DNA from: an uncultured Bacteroidales bacterium
Lineage (GTDB): Bacteria; Bacteroidota; Bacteroidia; Bacteroidales; Paludibacteraceae
DNA: 64,000 bases
Assembly: GCA_902779705.1 (NCBI GenBank)
Contig: CACZCR010000004.1
Span: 75,776-139,775 of the forward strand
Direction: 5' to 3'
How positions within the stretch are numbered: the first letter of the stretch is position 1; the number at the start of each line of letters is the position of its first letter. Positions 1 through 8,236 of the stretch are shown here, piece by piece. The position numbers were made by a program, and so were the translations under genes. The notes below the pieces were generated by a model. It ran no database searches, had not been told where the DNA came from, and worked only from the letters and a program-made list of their open reading frames with translations.

Positions 1-46
1 TGAAATCATAAATTTGAAATCATAAATCATAAATCATAAATCATAA
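1..46 (+). repeat. AAATCAT short tandem repeat before prfA
   Basis: Five imperfect copies of an AAATCATA-type unit, interrupted by one AATTTG, run from the window edge to the base before the prfA start codon. No Shine-Dalgarno sequence is visible, so the tract itself is the visible 5' leader. The same AAATTTGAAAT word occurs inside the trmN6-like gene near 40.78 kb, which places it in the dispersed repeat family of this window. Its left end is cut by the window. Confidence 0.8.
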
Positions 47-1147
47 ATGGATATCCTATCCAAGATAGATGGCATCGAAGCCAAGTTCCACGAGGTCAGC
101 CTCCTGATTACCGACCCGTCGGTCATCGCCGATCAGGCGCGCTATGTACGCCTCAATCGTGACTACCATACCCTCGAACAGGTACTCAAAGTCACCAATC
201 AATACAAACATGCTCTCGCTGCCCTCGAGGATGCCAAACAGGTGTTCTACAACGAGTCCGACCCCGAACTCAAAGAGATGGCACGGGCTGAGATAGACGA
301 ACTCGAACCACAGATACCCGAACTCGAGGAACAAGTCAAACTCCAACTCCTGCCCAAGGATCCCGAAGACGCCAAAAATGTCGTTATGGAGATACGTGGC
401 GGTACCGGAGGCGACGAGGCTTCGCTATTCGCAGGCGACCTGTTCCGTATGTACACCAAGTACTTCGAACTCAAAGGATTCAAATATACCGTCTCCTCCT
501 TCACCGAAGGCGCCGTAGGCGGATACAAAGAGATCATCTTCAATGTCACCGGCGAGAATGTCTATGGTACGCTCAAATACGAATCAGGCGTTCATCGTGT
601 GCAACGCGTACCCGTCACCGAGACCCAAGGACGCGTTCACACCTCCGCGGCCACCGTCGCCGTATTGCCCGAAGCCGACGAGTTTGAAGTCCACATCAAC
701 GAAGGCGAGATCAAATGGGAGACCTTCCGATCGGGTGGAGCAGGCGGACAGAACGTCAACAAGGTCGAGTCAGGTGTGCGTCTCCGCTACAACTGGCGTA
801 ACCCCAACACCGGCGAGACACAAGAGATACTCATCGAGTGTACTGAGACACGCGACCAGCCTAAGAACAAAGAACGCGCACTCGCGCGCCTGCGTACGCA
901 GATATATGATAAGGAGCACCAGAAATACATCGACGACATCGCTTCGCGCCGCAAGACCATGGTCTCCACCGGTGACCGCTCCGCCAAGATACGCACCTAC
1001 AACTACCCGCAAGGACGTATAACTGACCACCGCATCGGCTACACGATCTACAACCTGACCGCCTTTATGGACGGCGATATACAAGGCGTCATCGATGCCC
1101 TGCAAGTAGCAGAGAACGCCGAACGACTCAAGGAGGCTGAACTATAA
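47..1147 (+). CDS. prfA: Peptide chain release factor 1
   Basis: Class I release factor that reads UAA and UAG in the ribosomal A site and triggers peptidyl-tRNA hydrolysis in the cytoplasm. The 366-residue length is standard. The catalytic GGQ lies at residues 233-235, within GGAGGQNVNKVESGVRL. The codon-recognition tripeptide is PVT at 189-191, followed by GRVHTSAAT, the RF1 (PxT) pattern and not the RF2 pattern. The ATG at 47 directly follows the AAATCAT tract. The stop shares one base with the rsmE start (TAATG), so the two are translationally coupled. The second release factor, prfB, is only 6 kb downstream. Confidence 0.98.
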   Translation: MDILSKIDGIEAKFHEVSLLITDPSVIADQARYVRLNRDYHTLEQVLKVTNQYKHALAALEDAKQVFYNESDPELKEMARAEIDELEPQIPELEEQVKLQLLPKDPEDAKNVVMEIRGGTGGDEASLFAGDLFRMYTKYFELKGFKYTVSSFTEGAVGGYKEIIFNVTGENVYGTLKYESGVHRVQRVPVTETQGRVHTSAATVAVLPEADEFEVHINEGEIKWETFRSGGAGGQNVNKVESGVRLRYNWRNPNTGETQEILIECTETRDQPKNKERALARLRTQIYDKEHQKYIDDIASRRKTMVSTGDRSAKIRTYNYPQGRITDHRIGYTIYNLTAFMDGDIQGVIDALQVAENAERLKEAEL

Positions 1148-1860
1148 TGGAACTCTTCTATTCACCCAATATAGCTACCGAACCGCTCCTTCCTGAGGAA
1201 GAGAGCGCCCATTGTATTCGTGTGCTACGTCACACCACCGGCGATATCATCACCGTTACCGATGGACGCGGTATGCTCTACCAAGCACGCATCAGCAACC
1301 CGCATCCCAAACATTGTGAGCTCGAGATACTATCCTCCGAACCGCAAACCAAACACCACAAAGGACACATCCATATCGGCATCGCTCCCACCAAAAATAT
1401 CGACCGCATCGAGTGGATGATCGAGAAATGTACTGAGATCGGAGCCGACGCTTTTACCCCCCTTCTATGCCGTTTCTCGGAGCGCAAAACCATTCGTCAA
1501 GACCGTCTGGACAAGATCATCCTATCCGCCTCCAAACAGTCTCTGAATGCCTACTTTCCGACACTTGCTCCGCTCACACCTATCGACGAGTTTATTCGCT
1601 CATGTACAGCCGATTATAAGTTTATAGCACACTGCTACTTGAGTAGCGAACGCAAACTTTTGAGTGAAGAATTGGCCGCTATTCGCAATCGCGAAAGCGC
1701 CTCCTATGCCATCCTCATCGGCCCCGAAGGAGACTTCTCAGAGCAAGAGGTCGAGTTGGCGGTAGAGCATGGGTTTGTACCGGTGACTTTGGGTGATGCG
1801 CGACTCCGTACCGAAACAGCCGGATTGGTCTCCTGCGTATTAATGGCGAATGAATCTTGA
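1147..1860 (+). CDS. rsmE: 16S rRNA (uracil-1498-N3)-methyltransferase
   Basis: SPOUT-class methyltransferase that modifies U1498 of 16S rRNA with S-adenosylmethionine. The 237-residue protein has the N-terminal PUA-like part (FYSPNI, SAHCIRVLRH), the family stretch GIAPTKNIDRIEWMIEKCTE, and the knotted SAM site LIGPEGDFSEQEVELA with LGDARLRTETA near the C-terminus. Its start overlaps the prfA stop by one base and its end overlaps the PAP2 gene by 11 bases. The adjacent release factor and rRNA methylase suggest a translation-oriented start to this operon. Confidence 0.95.
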   Translation: MELFYSPNIATEPLLPEEESAHCIRVLRHTTGDIITVTDGRGMLYQARISNPHPKHCELEILSSEPQTKHHKGHIHIGIAPTKNIDRIEWMIEKCTEIGADAFTPLLCRFSERKTIRQDRLDKIILSASKQSLNAYFPTLAPLTPIDEFIRSCTADYKFIAHCYLSSERKLLSEELAAIRNRESASYAILIGPEGDFSEQEVELAVEHGFVPVTLGDARLRTETAGLVSCVLMANES

Positions 1861-2422
1861 TACAGACATATTATTGTGGATCAATTCCCACCACGCCGAG
1901 TGGGCGGATATCCTGATGTGGGGCGCTACCAAGTCGGTGACGTGGATACCCCTCTACGCCCTCATGATATGGTTGCTGTGGCATCGGTTCGGCTGGCGCA
2001 AGACCCTGCTATCCGTTCTGCTGATCGTCATCGCCGTAGGCCTGTCCGATTGGATCAGTTCGGGCTTGCTAAAACCCTTCTTTGCACGCCTTCGTCCCAC
2101 CCATGAACCGGCTCTCGAAGGTATGGTACGCACGCTCAATGGTTACACCGGCGGCCTATACGGCTTTGTCAGCTCACATGCGGCTAACACCTGCGCGTGT
2201 GCCTATCTGTTCACGCAAATATACAAGGAGTGGCGAATGACCCTCGTCATGCTGCTCTACGTCATACTCAACTGCTACTCGCGTATGTACCTCGGTGTCC
2301 ATTATCCGGGCGATATACTCGGTGGCTTGATTGTCGGATTTACAATAGCTTATCTTATCAGTGTCTTGGTCGTACCCCATATGGATCGCGCGGAGGCTCT
2401 TCTACGCCGACGCACAAACTAA
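1850..2422 (+). CDS. PAP2-family membrane phosphatase
   Basis: Type 2 phosphatidic acid phosphatase family integral membrane enzyme, probably acting on a lipid or polyprenyl phosphate at the outer face of the inner membrane. All three catalytic motifs are visible: KPFFARLRP at residues 75-83, a PSGH-type SSHA around 108-111 whose His110 is the general acid, and SRMYLGVHYPGD around 144-155 with the nucleophile His151. Several hydrophobic spans separate them. The 190-residue length is normal for the small bacterial type. It overlaps rsmE by 11 bases and the following permease gene by 62 bases. The substrate cannot be read from sequence; undecaprenyl diphosphate or phosphatidylglycerol phosphate are both possible. 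Confidence 0.9.
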   Translation: MNLDTDILLWINSHHAEWADILMWGATKSVTWIPLYALMIWLLWHRFGWRKTLLSVLLIVIAVGLSDWISSGLLKPFFARLRPTHEPALEGMVRTLNGYTGGLYGFVSSHAANTCACAYLFTQIYKEWRMTLVMLLYVILNCYSRMYLGVHYPGDILGGLIVGFTIAYLISVLVVPHMDRAEALLRRRTN

Positions 2423-3587
2423 CCGTTCGTCGCGCCCTGCTGTACGGGTGGCTTTGGCGGGTATCATCATCGGTGTACTGGTGATGATCATCACCGTCTG
2501 CATCGTTGTGGGCTTCAAACGCACCATCACCAACCAGATAGCCGGCTTTGGCGCCCATCTCCAGATAGTCAACTTTGACAACAACAACACCTACGAGATG
2601 TTGCCTATCTCCTTCTCCGATAGCCTCTTAAACGCTATCCAACACACCCCGCACATCCAATCCGTCACACCCTTTATCACCAAACCCGGTATCGCCAAAA
2701 CCGATTCGGACTTCCTGGGCGTCGTCTTCAAGTCGATAGGCGACACCGTCTTCCTCCACCGTAACCTACGCGCCGGCCAACTGCCCCATACACCCAACGA
2801 CATCCTGATCTCCGAGCGCCAAGCCTCCACGCTGGGACTGCAACCCGGTGACAAACTGCTGTCCTACTTCGTCGAAGACGAGGTACGGGTACGGCGCTTC
2901 ACGATCGCCGGTGTCTATGCCACGGGTTTTGCTGAGTATGACGACCTGTTCATATGGTGCCAATCGCCTGTGCTGACCCAACTCAACGGCTGGGACTCCA
3001 CCCAACTATCCGGCATCCAGATAGCGGTCGATGATGTGCGTCGCACCGATGAGGTGGCCGACCAACTATATGATGTCGTCTACAACCATTTCGATCGTGA
3101 TGGCAACGGCTACTACCTGCAGACCATACGCGAACTCAATCCGGCTATCTTCTCGTGGCTTGACCTATTGAACATGAACGTCATCGTCATCATCATCCTC
3201 ATGCTCTGTGTGTCGGGCTTCAGCATCATTGCCGGACTGGTGATACTCATACTCGATGCCATCCAACTGATCGGAACACTCAAAGCACTCGGCGCTGACA
3301 ACACCTTCGTTAGGCGTATATTCCTCACCCAAGCCTCGATGCTCATCTTCCGAGGTATGCTGTGGGGAAACATCCTCGGTCTCGGACTCTGCGCGCTGCA
3401 GTATATCACCCACCTCTTCCCGCTCGATGCCGCCAACTACTACGTCGACGCCGTACCGGTCGCTTTCCCGTGGTTAGGACTGCTGGGACTGAACGTGCTA
3501 TTCTTTGCCGTATCGTTCCTCGTGCTGCTCCTGCCGGCCGCCATTGTGGCACATATTGAACCCTCTAAAGTGATGCAATTCGAATGA
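2361..3587 (+). CDS. LolC/LolE-type ABC transporter permease (FtsX/MacB_PCD)
   Basis: Inner membrane permease of the lipoprotein-release type. Residues 1-15 (SYPIWIARRLF) match the usual LolC/E opening, followed by a first TM segment near 33-52, a periplasmic MacB_PCD-like domain with SVTPFITKPG, and three C-terminal TM segments from about 270 onward. At 408 residues it has normal length. I chose the GTG at 2361 because the conserved N-terminus begins there, which makes a 62-base overlap with the PAP2 gene. No ATPase gene is adjacent, so a LolD partner must be elsewhere. It ends with ATGA, overlapping the next gene by 4 bases. In this phylum it probably sorts outer membrane lipoproteins. Confidence 0.88.
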   Translation: MSWSYPIWIARRLFYADAQTNRSSRPAVRVALAGIIIGVLVMIITVCIVVGFKRTITNQIAGFGAHLQIVNFDNNNTYEMLPISFSDSLLNAIQHTPHIQSVTPFITKPGIAKTDSDFLGVVFKSIGDTVFLHRNLRAGQLPHTPNDILISERQASTLGLQPGDKLLSYFVEDEVRVRRFTIAGVYATGFAEYDDLFIWCQSPVLTQLNGWDSTQLSGIQIAVDDVRRTDEVADQLYDVVYNHFDRDGNGYYLQTIRELNPAIFSWLDLLNMNVIVIIILMLCVSGFSIIAGLVILILDAIQLIGTLKALGADNTFVRRIFLTQASMLIFRGMLWGNILGLGLCALQYITHLFPLDAANYYVDAVPVAFPWLGLLGLNVLFFAVSFLVLLLPAAIVAHIEPSKVMQFE

Positions 3588-4507
3588 CTCTACTCACCTC
3601 GATTGATATCCCTCAAGCTACGCGCCCCATCACCTACGACGACCGCTTGCTGTTCGTAGGTTCCTGTTTCTCGGACGCTATATCTGCCCAACTCGCGCAG
3701 TACTGCTTCCGGCTGACAGCCAACCCATTCGGGCCGCTATTCAACCCGCTCTCTATCCTTGAGGCGCTACAACTAACCGAAGTACCCGAACTGATCGAGT
3801 GGGGTGGTCTATACCACTCGATGTTGCATCATGGTAAGTGTTCGGCACCAACCAAGGACGAGACCTCCCGTCTCTGCCAAGCGGCTATCGATAGCATGCA
3901 GCAAGCCTTCAACGATGCCTCCGTGGTCTTCATCACTTTCGGTACGGCGTGGGTGTATGAGTTGAAAGAGGGGGTTAGTGGATTAGTGGATGAGGGGGTT
4001 GGTGGATTAGTGGCTAACTGCCATAAGATGCCTAAGGAGTGGTTCACCCGTCGAAGACTGACCGTCGACGAGATCGTGAAGCCTTGGCAAGCGTTCATCC
4101 AGGCGCATCCTGACAAACAGTTCGTCTTCACCGTCTCGCCCGTGCGACACGTCAAAGATGGTTTGCACCAAAACCAACTATCCAAAGCTATCCTATTGGA
4201 GACAATAGAACAATTAGACGCACAGTATTTCCCCAGCTACGAGATCGTGCTGGATGAGTTGCGCGACTACCGTTTCTATGCTTCCGATCTGGTGCATGTG
4301 AACGAGATAGGGGCGCAGTATGTGTTTGAGCGTTTCTGCGACACTTTCTTCCACCCCGCCACTCGTCAGGATATGCATCTTCTGCACCAATACTGGCTGC
4401 AGTCTCACCATCGACTCTTGCATCCCGATAGTGAAGAGTCAAAGGCTTTTCTCAACCGCTTGGCCGCTCAACGCGAGCAACTACATCAACGCTTCGATTG
4501 GATCTAA
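3584..4507 (+). CDS. GSCFA domain protein
   Basis: Member of the GSCFA family, named for the near N-terminal motif seen here as FVGSCFSDAI. The family is SGNH-hydrolase-like and its role is not established; the motif Ser could be a nucleophile, and FTVSPVRHVKDG carries the later family block. There is no signal peptide, so it is probably cytoplasmic. Residues 129-144 are an in-frame 8-residue duplication, EGVSGLVD then EGVGGLVA, from a 24-base tandem repeat that looks inserted into a loop after FITFGTAWVYELK. The start overlaps the permease stop (ATGA). Confidence 0.9.
   Translation: MTLLTSIDIPQATRPITYDDRLLFVGSCFSDAISAQLAQYCFRLTANPFGPLFNPLSILEALQLTEVPELIEWGGLYHSMLHHGKCSAPTKDETSRLCQAAIDSMQQAFNDASVVFITFGTAWVYELKEGVSGLVDEGVGGLVANCHKMPKEWFTRRRLTVDEIVKPWQAFIQAHPDKQFVFTVSPVRHVKDGLHQNQLSKAILLETIEQLDAQYFPSYEIVLDELRDYRFYASDLVHVNEIGAQYVFERFCDTFFHPATRQDMHLLHQYWLQSHHRLLHPDSEESKAFLNRLAAQREQLHQRFDWI
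3968..4015 (+). repeat. Two 24-base tandem copies inside the GSCFA gene
   Basis: Copies at 3968-3991 and 3992-4015, each containing GAGGGGGTT and GTGGATTAGTGG, differ at two bases. The period equals eight codons and the copies sit exactly on codon boundaries, so the frame is kept. The GGATTAGTGG/GATGAGGGG words recur, in coding sense, at the 3' end of the glycosyltransferase gene near 27.51 kb. Confidence 0.9.
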
Positions 4508-4510
4508 TCT

Positions 4511-5452
4511 ATGTGGGTCGTTCTGGCATTCATATCCGCACTCTGTCTGGGCTTCTATGACATCAGCAAGAAAATAGCGCTGCGCGACAACGCCGTGGTC
4601 GACGTGCTGACGCTGAGCGTCATCATCTCATCGCTCCTGCTGTCCGTACCGCTCCTATTGTCTTATGCCTGTCCCTCTATGATGCAGCAGACCCTGTTCT
4701 ATGTGCCGACGATGAGCCTCAAAGGGCACCTGCTGACGGTGTTGAAATCGGCTATTGTACTCAGCTCGTGGATCTTTGCCTATATATCCCTCAAACATCT
4801 GCCGATATCCGTCGTCAGCCCTATGCAAGCCACACGACCTATGTGGACCCTGATTGGTGCGCTGTTGATCTTCAACGAACGCCTCAACGGCCTACAATGG
4901 ATAGGTGTACTACTGGCAATCGGATCGATACTGTTGTTCTCGTTCAGAATGACTAAACACTCGTCAATAGATCGTAAATCGTCAATCGTCCAATCGTCAA
5001 TCAATAATCGCTATTATGCCGCACTCGCATTAGCGATCATTCTTGGTGCCTGTTCAGGACTGTACGACAAGTATCTGATGCGCCGCTTCGACCACAATGC
5101 CGTCCAGGTCTACTACACCTTCTACCAAGCCCTGATGATGATCATCACATGGGCAATCGTCAATCGTCATCAACTGTCAATCAATCGTCAATCGTCACTT
5201 GTCCAATTGTCAATCAAAAACGTTGGGGCTATCGTGCTGATCAGTCTGTTCTTGGTAATGTCGGACAACGTCTATATGTTAGCGCTCAGTTATCCTGATT
5301 CGATGATCGCTATCGTTAGCACTATTCGCCGTGGCGGCGCGGTGATCGGTTTTGCCTACGGCTTGCTGTTTCTCAAAGAGCAAGACCCGCTACCGAAAAT
5401 GCTCTGTATGGCCGGTATCTGTGCCGGACTCCTTTGTCTTGCATTCGCATAA
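4511..5452 (+). CDS. EamA/DMT-family transporter with repeat insertions
   Basis: Drug/metabolite transporter superfamily protein with about ten TM helices in two EamA halves. Family features include the first helix VLAFISALCLGFYDISKK, PISVVSPMQATRPMWTLIGA at the end of half one, and DSMIAIVSTIRRGGAVIGF in half two. The substrate is unknown. Two polar stretches interrupt the helices: residues about 151-167 between the halves and 216-236 in half two. Both are encoded by AATCGTCAATCGTC-type repeats and add Ser/Ile/Gln-rich loops that are foreign to the family. It is the last gene of the prfA operon, three bases after GSCFA. Confidence 0.88.
   Translation: MWVVLAFISALCLGFYDISKKIALRDNAVVDVLTLSVIISSLLLSVPLLLSYACPSMMQQTLFYVPTMSLKGHLLTVLKSAIVLSSWIFAYISLKHLPISVVSPMQATRPMWTLIGALLIFNERLNGLQWIGVLLAIGSILLFSFRMTKHSSIDRKSSIVQSSINNRYYAALALAIILGACSGLYDKYLMRRFDHNAVQVYYTFYQALMMIITWAIVNRHQLSINRQSSLVQLSIKNVGAIVLISLFLVMSDNVYMLALSYPDSMIAIVSTIRRGGAVIGFAYGLLFLKEQDPLPKMLCMAGICAGLLCLAFA
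4961..5010 (+). repeat. CAATCGTC-type repeat, in frame, first copy in the DMT gene
   Basis: Degenerate copies of (A)ATCGTCA and ATCGTAA with an 8-9 base period. It encodes a Ser/Ile-rich loop between the two EamA halves. The same word recurs 145 bases downstream, and in non-coding form before the RND, rny and ferritin genes. Confidence 0.88.
5155..5218 (+). repeat. CAATCGTC-type repeat, in frame, second copy in the DMT gene
   Basis: Second tract of the same unit (GTCAATC, GTCAATCAATC, CAATTGTC) in the same gene. It encodes a Gln/Ser/Ile-rich loop between predicted helices of the second EamA half and preserves the reading frame. Confidence 0.88.
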
Positions 5453-5507
5453 AATCAGGCTTTTTGGGTGTGATATATGCCAATATTTTAATAAAAGTTT
5501 ATTAAAA

Positions 5508-5539
5508 TTTGCGTATGTCACTTTTTTTTTGTACCTTTG
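5508..5539 (+). promoter_or_regulatory. Bacteroidota-type promoter for the 5577 lipoprotein operon
   Basis: TTTG at 5508-5511, a 20-base spacer, then TACCTTTG at 5532-5539, followed by TGCCCGA. This matches the Bacteroidota sigma-70 consensus. Transcription should start near 5546, giving a leader of about 30 bases before the lipoprotein. Confidence 0.85.
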
Positions 5540-5576
5540 TGCCCGAAAGTAAAATTAGACAAAATTTTTATTGCAC

Positions 5577-7118
5577 ATGAAGACAAAATTCTTGTCACTT
5601 ATTGGCATCGGAATGATTGCTATGTTATTTTTGGTGTCTTGCGAAAGCGGAGGCAGCAAAGTTAGCTCAATTCAGTTCAAACGAATGAATATCGCGGGTG
5701 CAAAAGCACTGGCGTTAGCTTCAGATGGTAGTAATCAACAGAACGCACCGGCGCGAATGCCTGCGGCATTGATGGATGAGGGAGATCCGGAGTATAATAT
5801 CTCCAATCCTATTTATACGGTTTCCGAGGATGGCACGTTGGTAGAAGTACACTATACCATCGATGTGGTCGGTGACGGCGAAATCGTGGACATGATCAAG
5901 GCGAATATGCGCCTCAAAGCGCAGTATATCTACCCAATCGGTGACGGATGGCTATGGCTTGTCAACTGCGAGTACGACTACCCGGGTATTGATGAGGTCA
6001 AAGAACCTCTTAAAGGACAGATTCGCGAGTTGATGCACGCTGGGTTAGAGTCGAATTTCCTTGTTCGTAAGTCGGACGGTGCACTCTTTGAGTGGACGCG
6101 TGAGCAAGGTCGTCCGCAGAAAGGTAGAGGTTACAAGCAACCGAGCGATATCTATGGTCAAGTCGAATCGGTAGGCAAAGACGTGTTCTCCTGTCCTTCT
6201 ATGGGCGGCTTGGATGACTACTACGGACGAATCTACAAACTGGAAGACCAAGGCGATGTCTTGAATGTAGTACAAGTGCTAAACAGTTCGCAATCCGGCA
6301 ACGGTTTATATGTCGACGACCGCGGCTTTGTTGGAACGATCTTAGGCAGCGACTTTGGTGGCGGAATACCCGTGATAATTGATCCGAGTTCTTTGAAGTT
6401 GAGCAACATCAATTCAGGTGCGGCACAGCTTGAGAAACCGGAGTTTATCGCCATAGGCGGAAGAGTATATATATACGCAGAGAGATATATTACGACCACG
6501 GAAACCGACGGAAAAGAAGGTAGTTGGGAAGTAACGAAACACATGGGCTGTTTCTATGCCCTGGAGAACCAATCGGGCATGTGGACAGTAAAAACTCCTG
6601 CCTTGTATGAGTTTGATCTAGAACAGCAATCCGGCCCCACACAAAAGGTTTACAAGACGCCGGTAGCCACATGGATGGGAACGGAATATGAAGCTAACTG
6701 GACAGCTCATTCGTATGTCTATACCTTTGACCCGATAGCTGCGTCTCTCACAAAGAAAGAGTTACCGGCGAACTATCCGGTGGATGAAACCAAATACTAT
6801 GACGGTGTTGCGTATGTCATGGGCGAAGGCCAGAATTTCTTCTATGTATGCGACTTGGCGAAGGACGCGGCAGAGCAAGTAGAGATTCAGTTTGATGAAT
6901 CGATTGCTGAATATATCTCCCAGATTGCGTTTATGGGCGGTTTCAGCGAGTATGACCCGAATACGCAATGTTTCACCGGCGGAGCACAACTCTTGGATGG
7001 TACGTATCTGTACTTCATCCTCTATGCACAGGGGGAGAATCGCGGTAAGGTAACCGTTCTTCACGAAGGTGAATCAGACGCAGGACAAGTTATCTCGGTT
7101 ATGGTAAGACTGAATTAA
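5577..7118 (+). CDS. Uncharacterised lipoprotein (513 aa)
   Basis: Putative envelope lipoprotein with a signal peptide ending in the lipobox LVSC, acylated Cys22. I start at the ATG at 5577; a TTG two codons earlier is also open but less likely. The mature part is rich in Asp, Gly and Tyr with repeated beta-strand-like stretches (DGTYLYFILYAQGENRG, GGRVYIYAERY), suggesting a beta-propeller-like surface or periplasmic domain; this is inference. I recognise no named family. It has its own promoter and is followed nine bases later by prfB, so it may be co-transcribed with it. Confidence 0.75.
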   Translation: MKTKFLSLIGIGMIAMLFLVSCESGGSKVSSIQFKRMNIAGAKALALASDGSNQQNAPARMPAALMDEGDPEYNISNPIYTVSEDGTLVEVHYTIDVVGDGEIVDMIKANMRLKAQYIYPIGDGWLWLVNCEYDYPGIDEVKEPLKGQIRELMHAGLESNFLVRKSDGALFEWTREQGRPQKGRGYKQPSDIYGQVESVGKDVFSCPSMGGLDDYYGRIYKLEDQGDVLNVVQVLNSSQSGNGLYVDDRGFVGTILGSDFGGGIPVIIDPSSLKLSNINSGAAQLEKPEFIAIGGRVYIYAERYITTTETDGKEGSWEVTKHMGCFYALENQSGMWTVKTPALYEFDLEQQSGPTQKVYKTPVATWMGTEYEANWTAHSYVYTFDPIAASLTKKELPANYPVDETKYYDGVAYVMGEGQNFFYVCDLAKDAAEQVEIQFDESIAEYISQIAFMGGFSEYDPNTQCFTGGAQLLDGTYLYFILYAQGENRGKVTVLHEGESDAGQVISVMVRLN

Positions 7119-7126
7119 AGCGGCAT

Positions 7127-8233
7127 ATGATCACAATAGAACAACTAAAAGAGGTGCAAGACCGCGCGGATAAGTTGAAGCAGTACTTGCAGATTGATGA
7201 GAAACGTATTCAACTCGAGGAAGAGGAGTTGCATACCCAGGCTCCCGGATTCTGGGACGACGCCAAAGCGGCTGAGGCACAAATGCGTAAGGTGAAACGA
7301 CTCAAGAGTTGGATCGATGGCTACGAAGGCGTACGAGGTTCGGTAGAAGAACTGTCGCTTTCGTTTGAATACTACAAAGAGGAACTGGTGACCGAAGAAG
7401 AGGTCGATGCTGCTTATCAGCACGCTTTGGATGAAGTGGAGGCATTGGAGATGAAGAACATGCTCTCGCACGAAGAAGATCAAATGCCGGCGGTACTCAA
7501 GATCGTCTCCGGTGCCGGTGGTACCGAAGCGCAAGACTGGGCTGAGCAACTGATGCGTATGTATCAGCGATACTGCGAGAAGCACGACTACAAGGTGACG
7601 ATAGCCAACCTCCAAGAAGGTGATGAGGCAGGTATCAAGACCGTGACCTTCAATATCGAGGGTGATATGGCCTACGGCTACCTCAAGTCCGAGAATGGTG
7701 TCCATCGTCTGGTGCGTGTCAGTCCCTACAACGCCCAAGGCAAACGTATGACCAGTTTTGCATCGGTCTTCGTGGTACCACTCATCGACGACTCCATCGA
7801 CATACAGGTTGACCCGGCAGGCATCAGCTGGGACACCTTCCGCAGTTCCGGTGCCGGCGGACAGAACGTCAACAAGGTCGAGTCGGGTGTGCGTCTGCAC
7901 TATAAGTTCGTTAACCCCCTCACCGGCCAGCCGGACGAGATAGTCATTGAGAACACCGAGACGCGTGACCAGCCCAAAAACCGTGAGAACGCTCTGCGTC
8001 ACTTGCGTTCGCAACTCTACGAACTCGAACTCGAGAAACGTCGCCAGGCTGCGGCTAAGGTAGAAGCCGGTAAGAAGAAGATCGAGTGGGGCAGCCAGAT
8101 ACGCAGCTACGTGTTCGACGACCGCCGCGTCAAGGACCACCGCACCAACTACCAGACATCGAACGTCAATGCCGTCATGGACGGCGACATAGATGCGTTT
8201 ATCAAAGCATACCTAATGGAATTTCCTGATTAA
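7127..8233 (+). CDS. prfB: Peptide chain release factor 2, without the frameshift site
   Basis: Release factor reading UGA and UAA. GGQ lies at residues 244-246. The RF2 discriminator block appears as SPYNAQGKRMTSFASVF at 199-215, with SPY in place of the enterobacterial SPF. At 368 residues it is full length in one frame. In many bacteria prfB carries an in-frame UGA near codon 25 that needs +1 frameshifting; here that place reads KLKQYLQIDEKR with no stop, so autoregulation by frameshifting is absent. It sits between a lipoprotein gene and a secreted peptidase gene. Confidence 0.97.
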   Translation: MITIEQLKEVQDRADKLKQYLQIDEKRIQLEEEELHTQAPGFWDDAKAAEAQMRKVKRLKSWIDGYEGVRGSVEELSLSFEYYKEELVTEEEVDAAYQHALDEVEALEMKNMLSHEEDQMPAVLKIVSGAGGTEAQDWAEQLMRMYQRYCEKHDYKVTIANLQEGDEAGIKTVTFNIEGDMAYGYLKSENGVHRLVRVSPYNAQGKRMTSFASVFVVPLIDDSIDIQVDPAGISWDTFRSSGAGGQNVNKVESGVRLHYKFVNPLTGQPDEIVIENTETRDQPKNRENALRHLRSQLYELELEKRRQAAAKVEAGKKKIEWGSQIRSYVFDDRRVKDHRTNYQTSNVNAVMDGDIDAFIKAYLMEFPD

Positions 8234-8236
8234 CCT

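Noticed and set aside
7145..8140. Long open frame antisense to prfB (331 codons)
   Set aside because: It mirrors the codons of prfB, has no promoter or family features, and prfB is certain.
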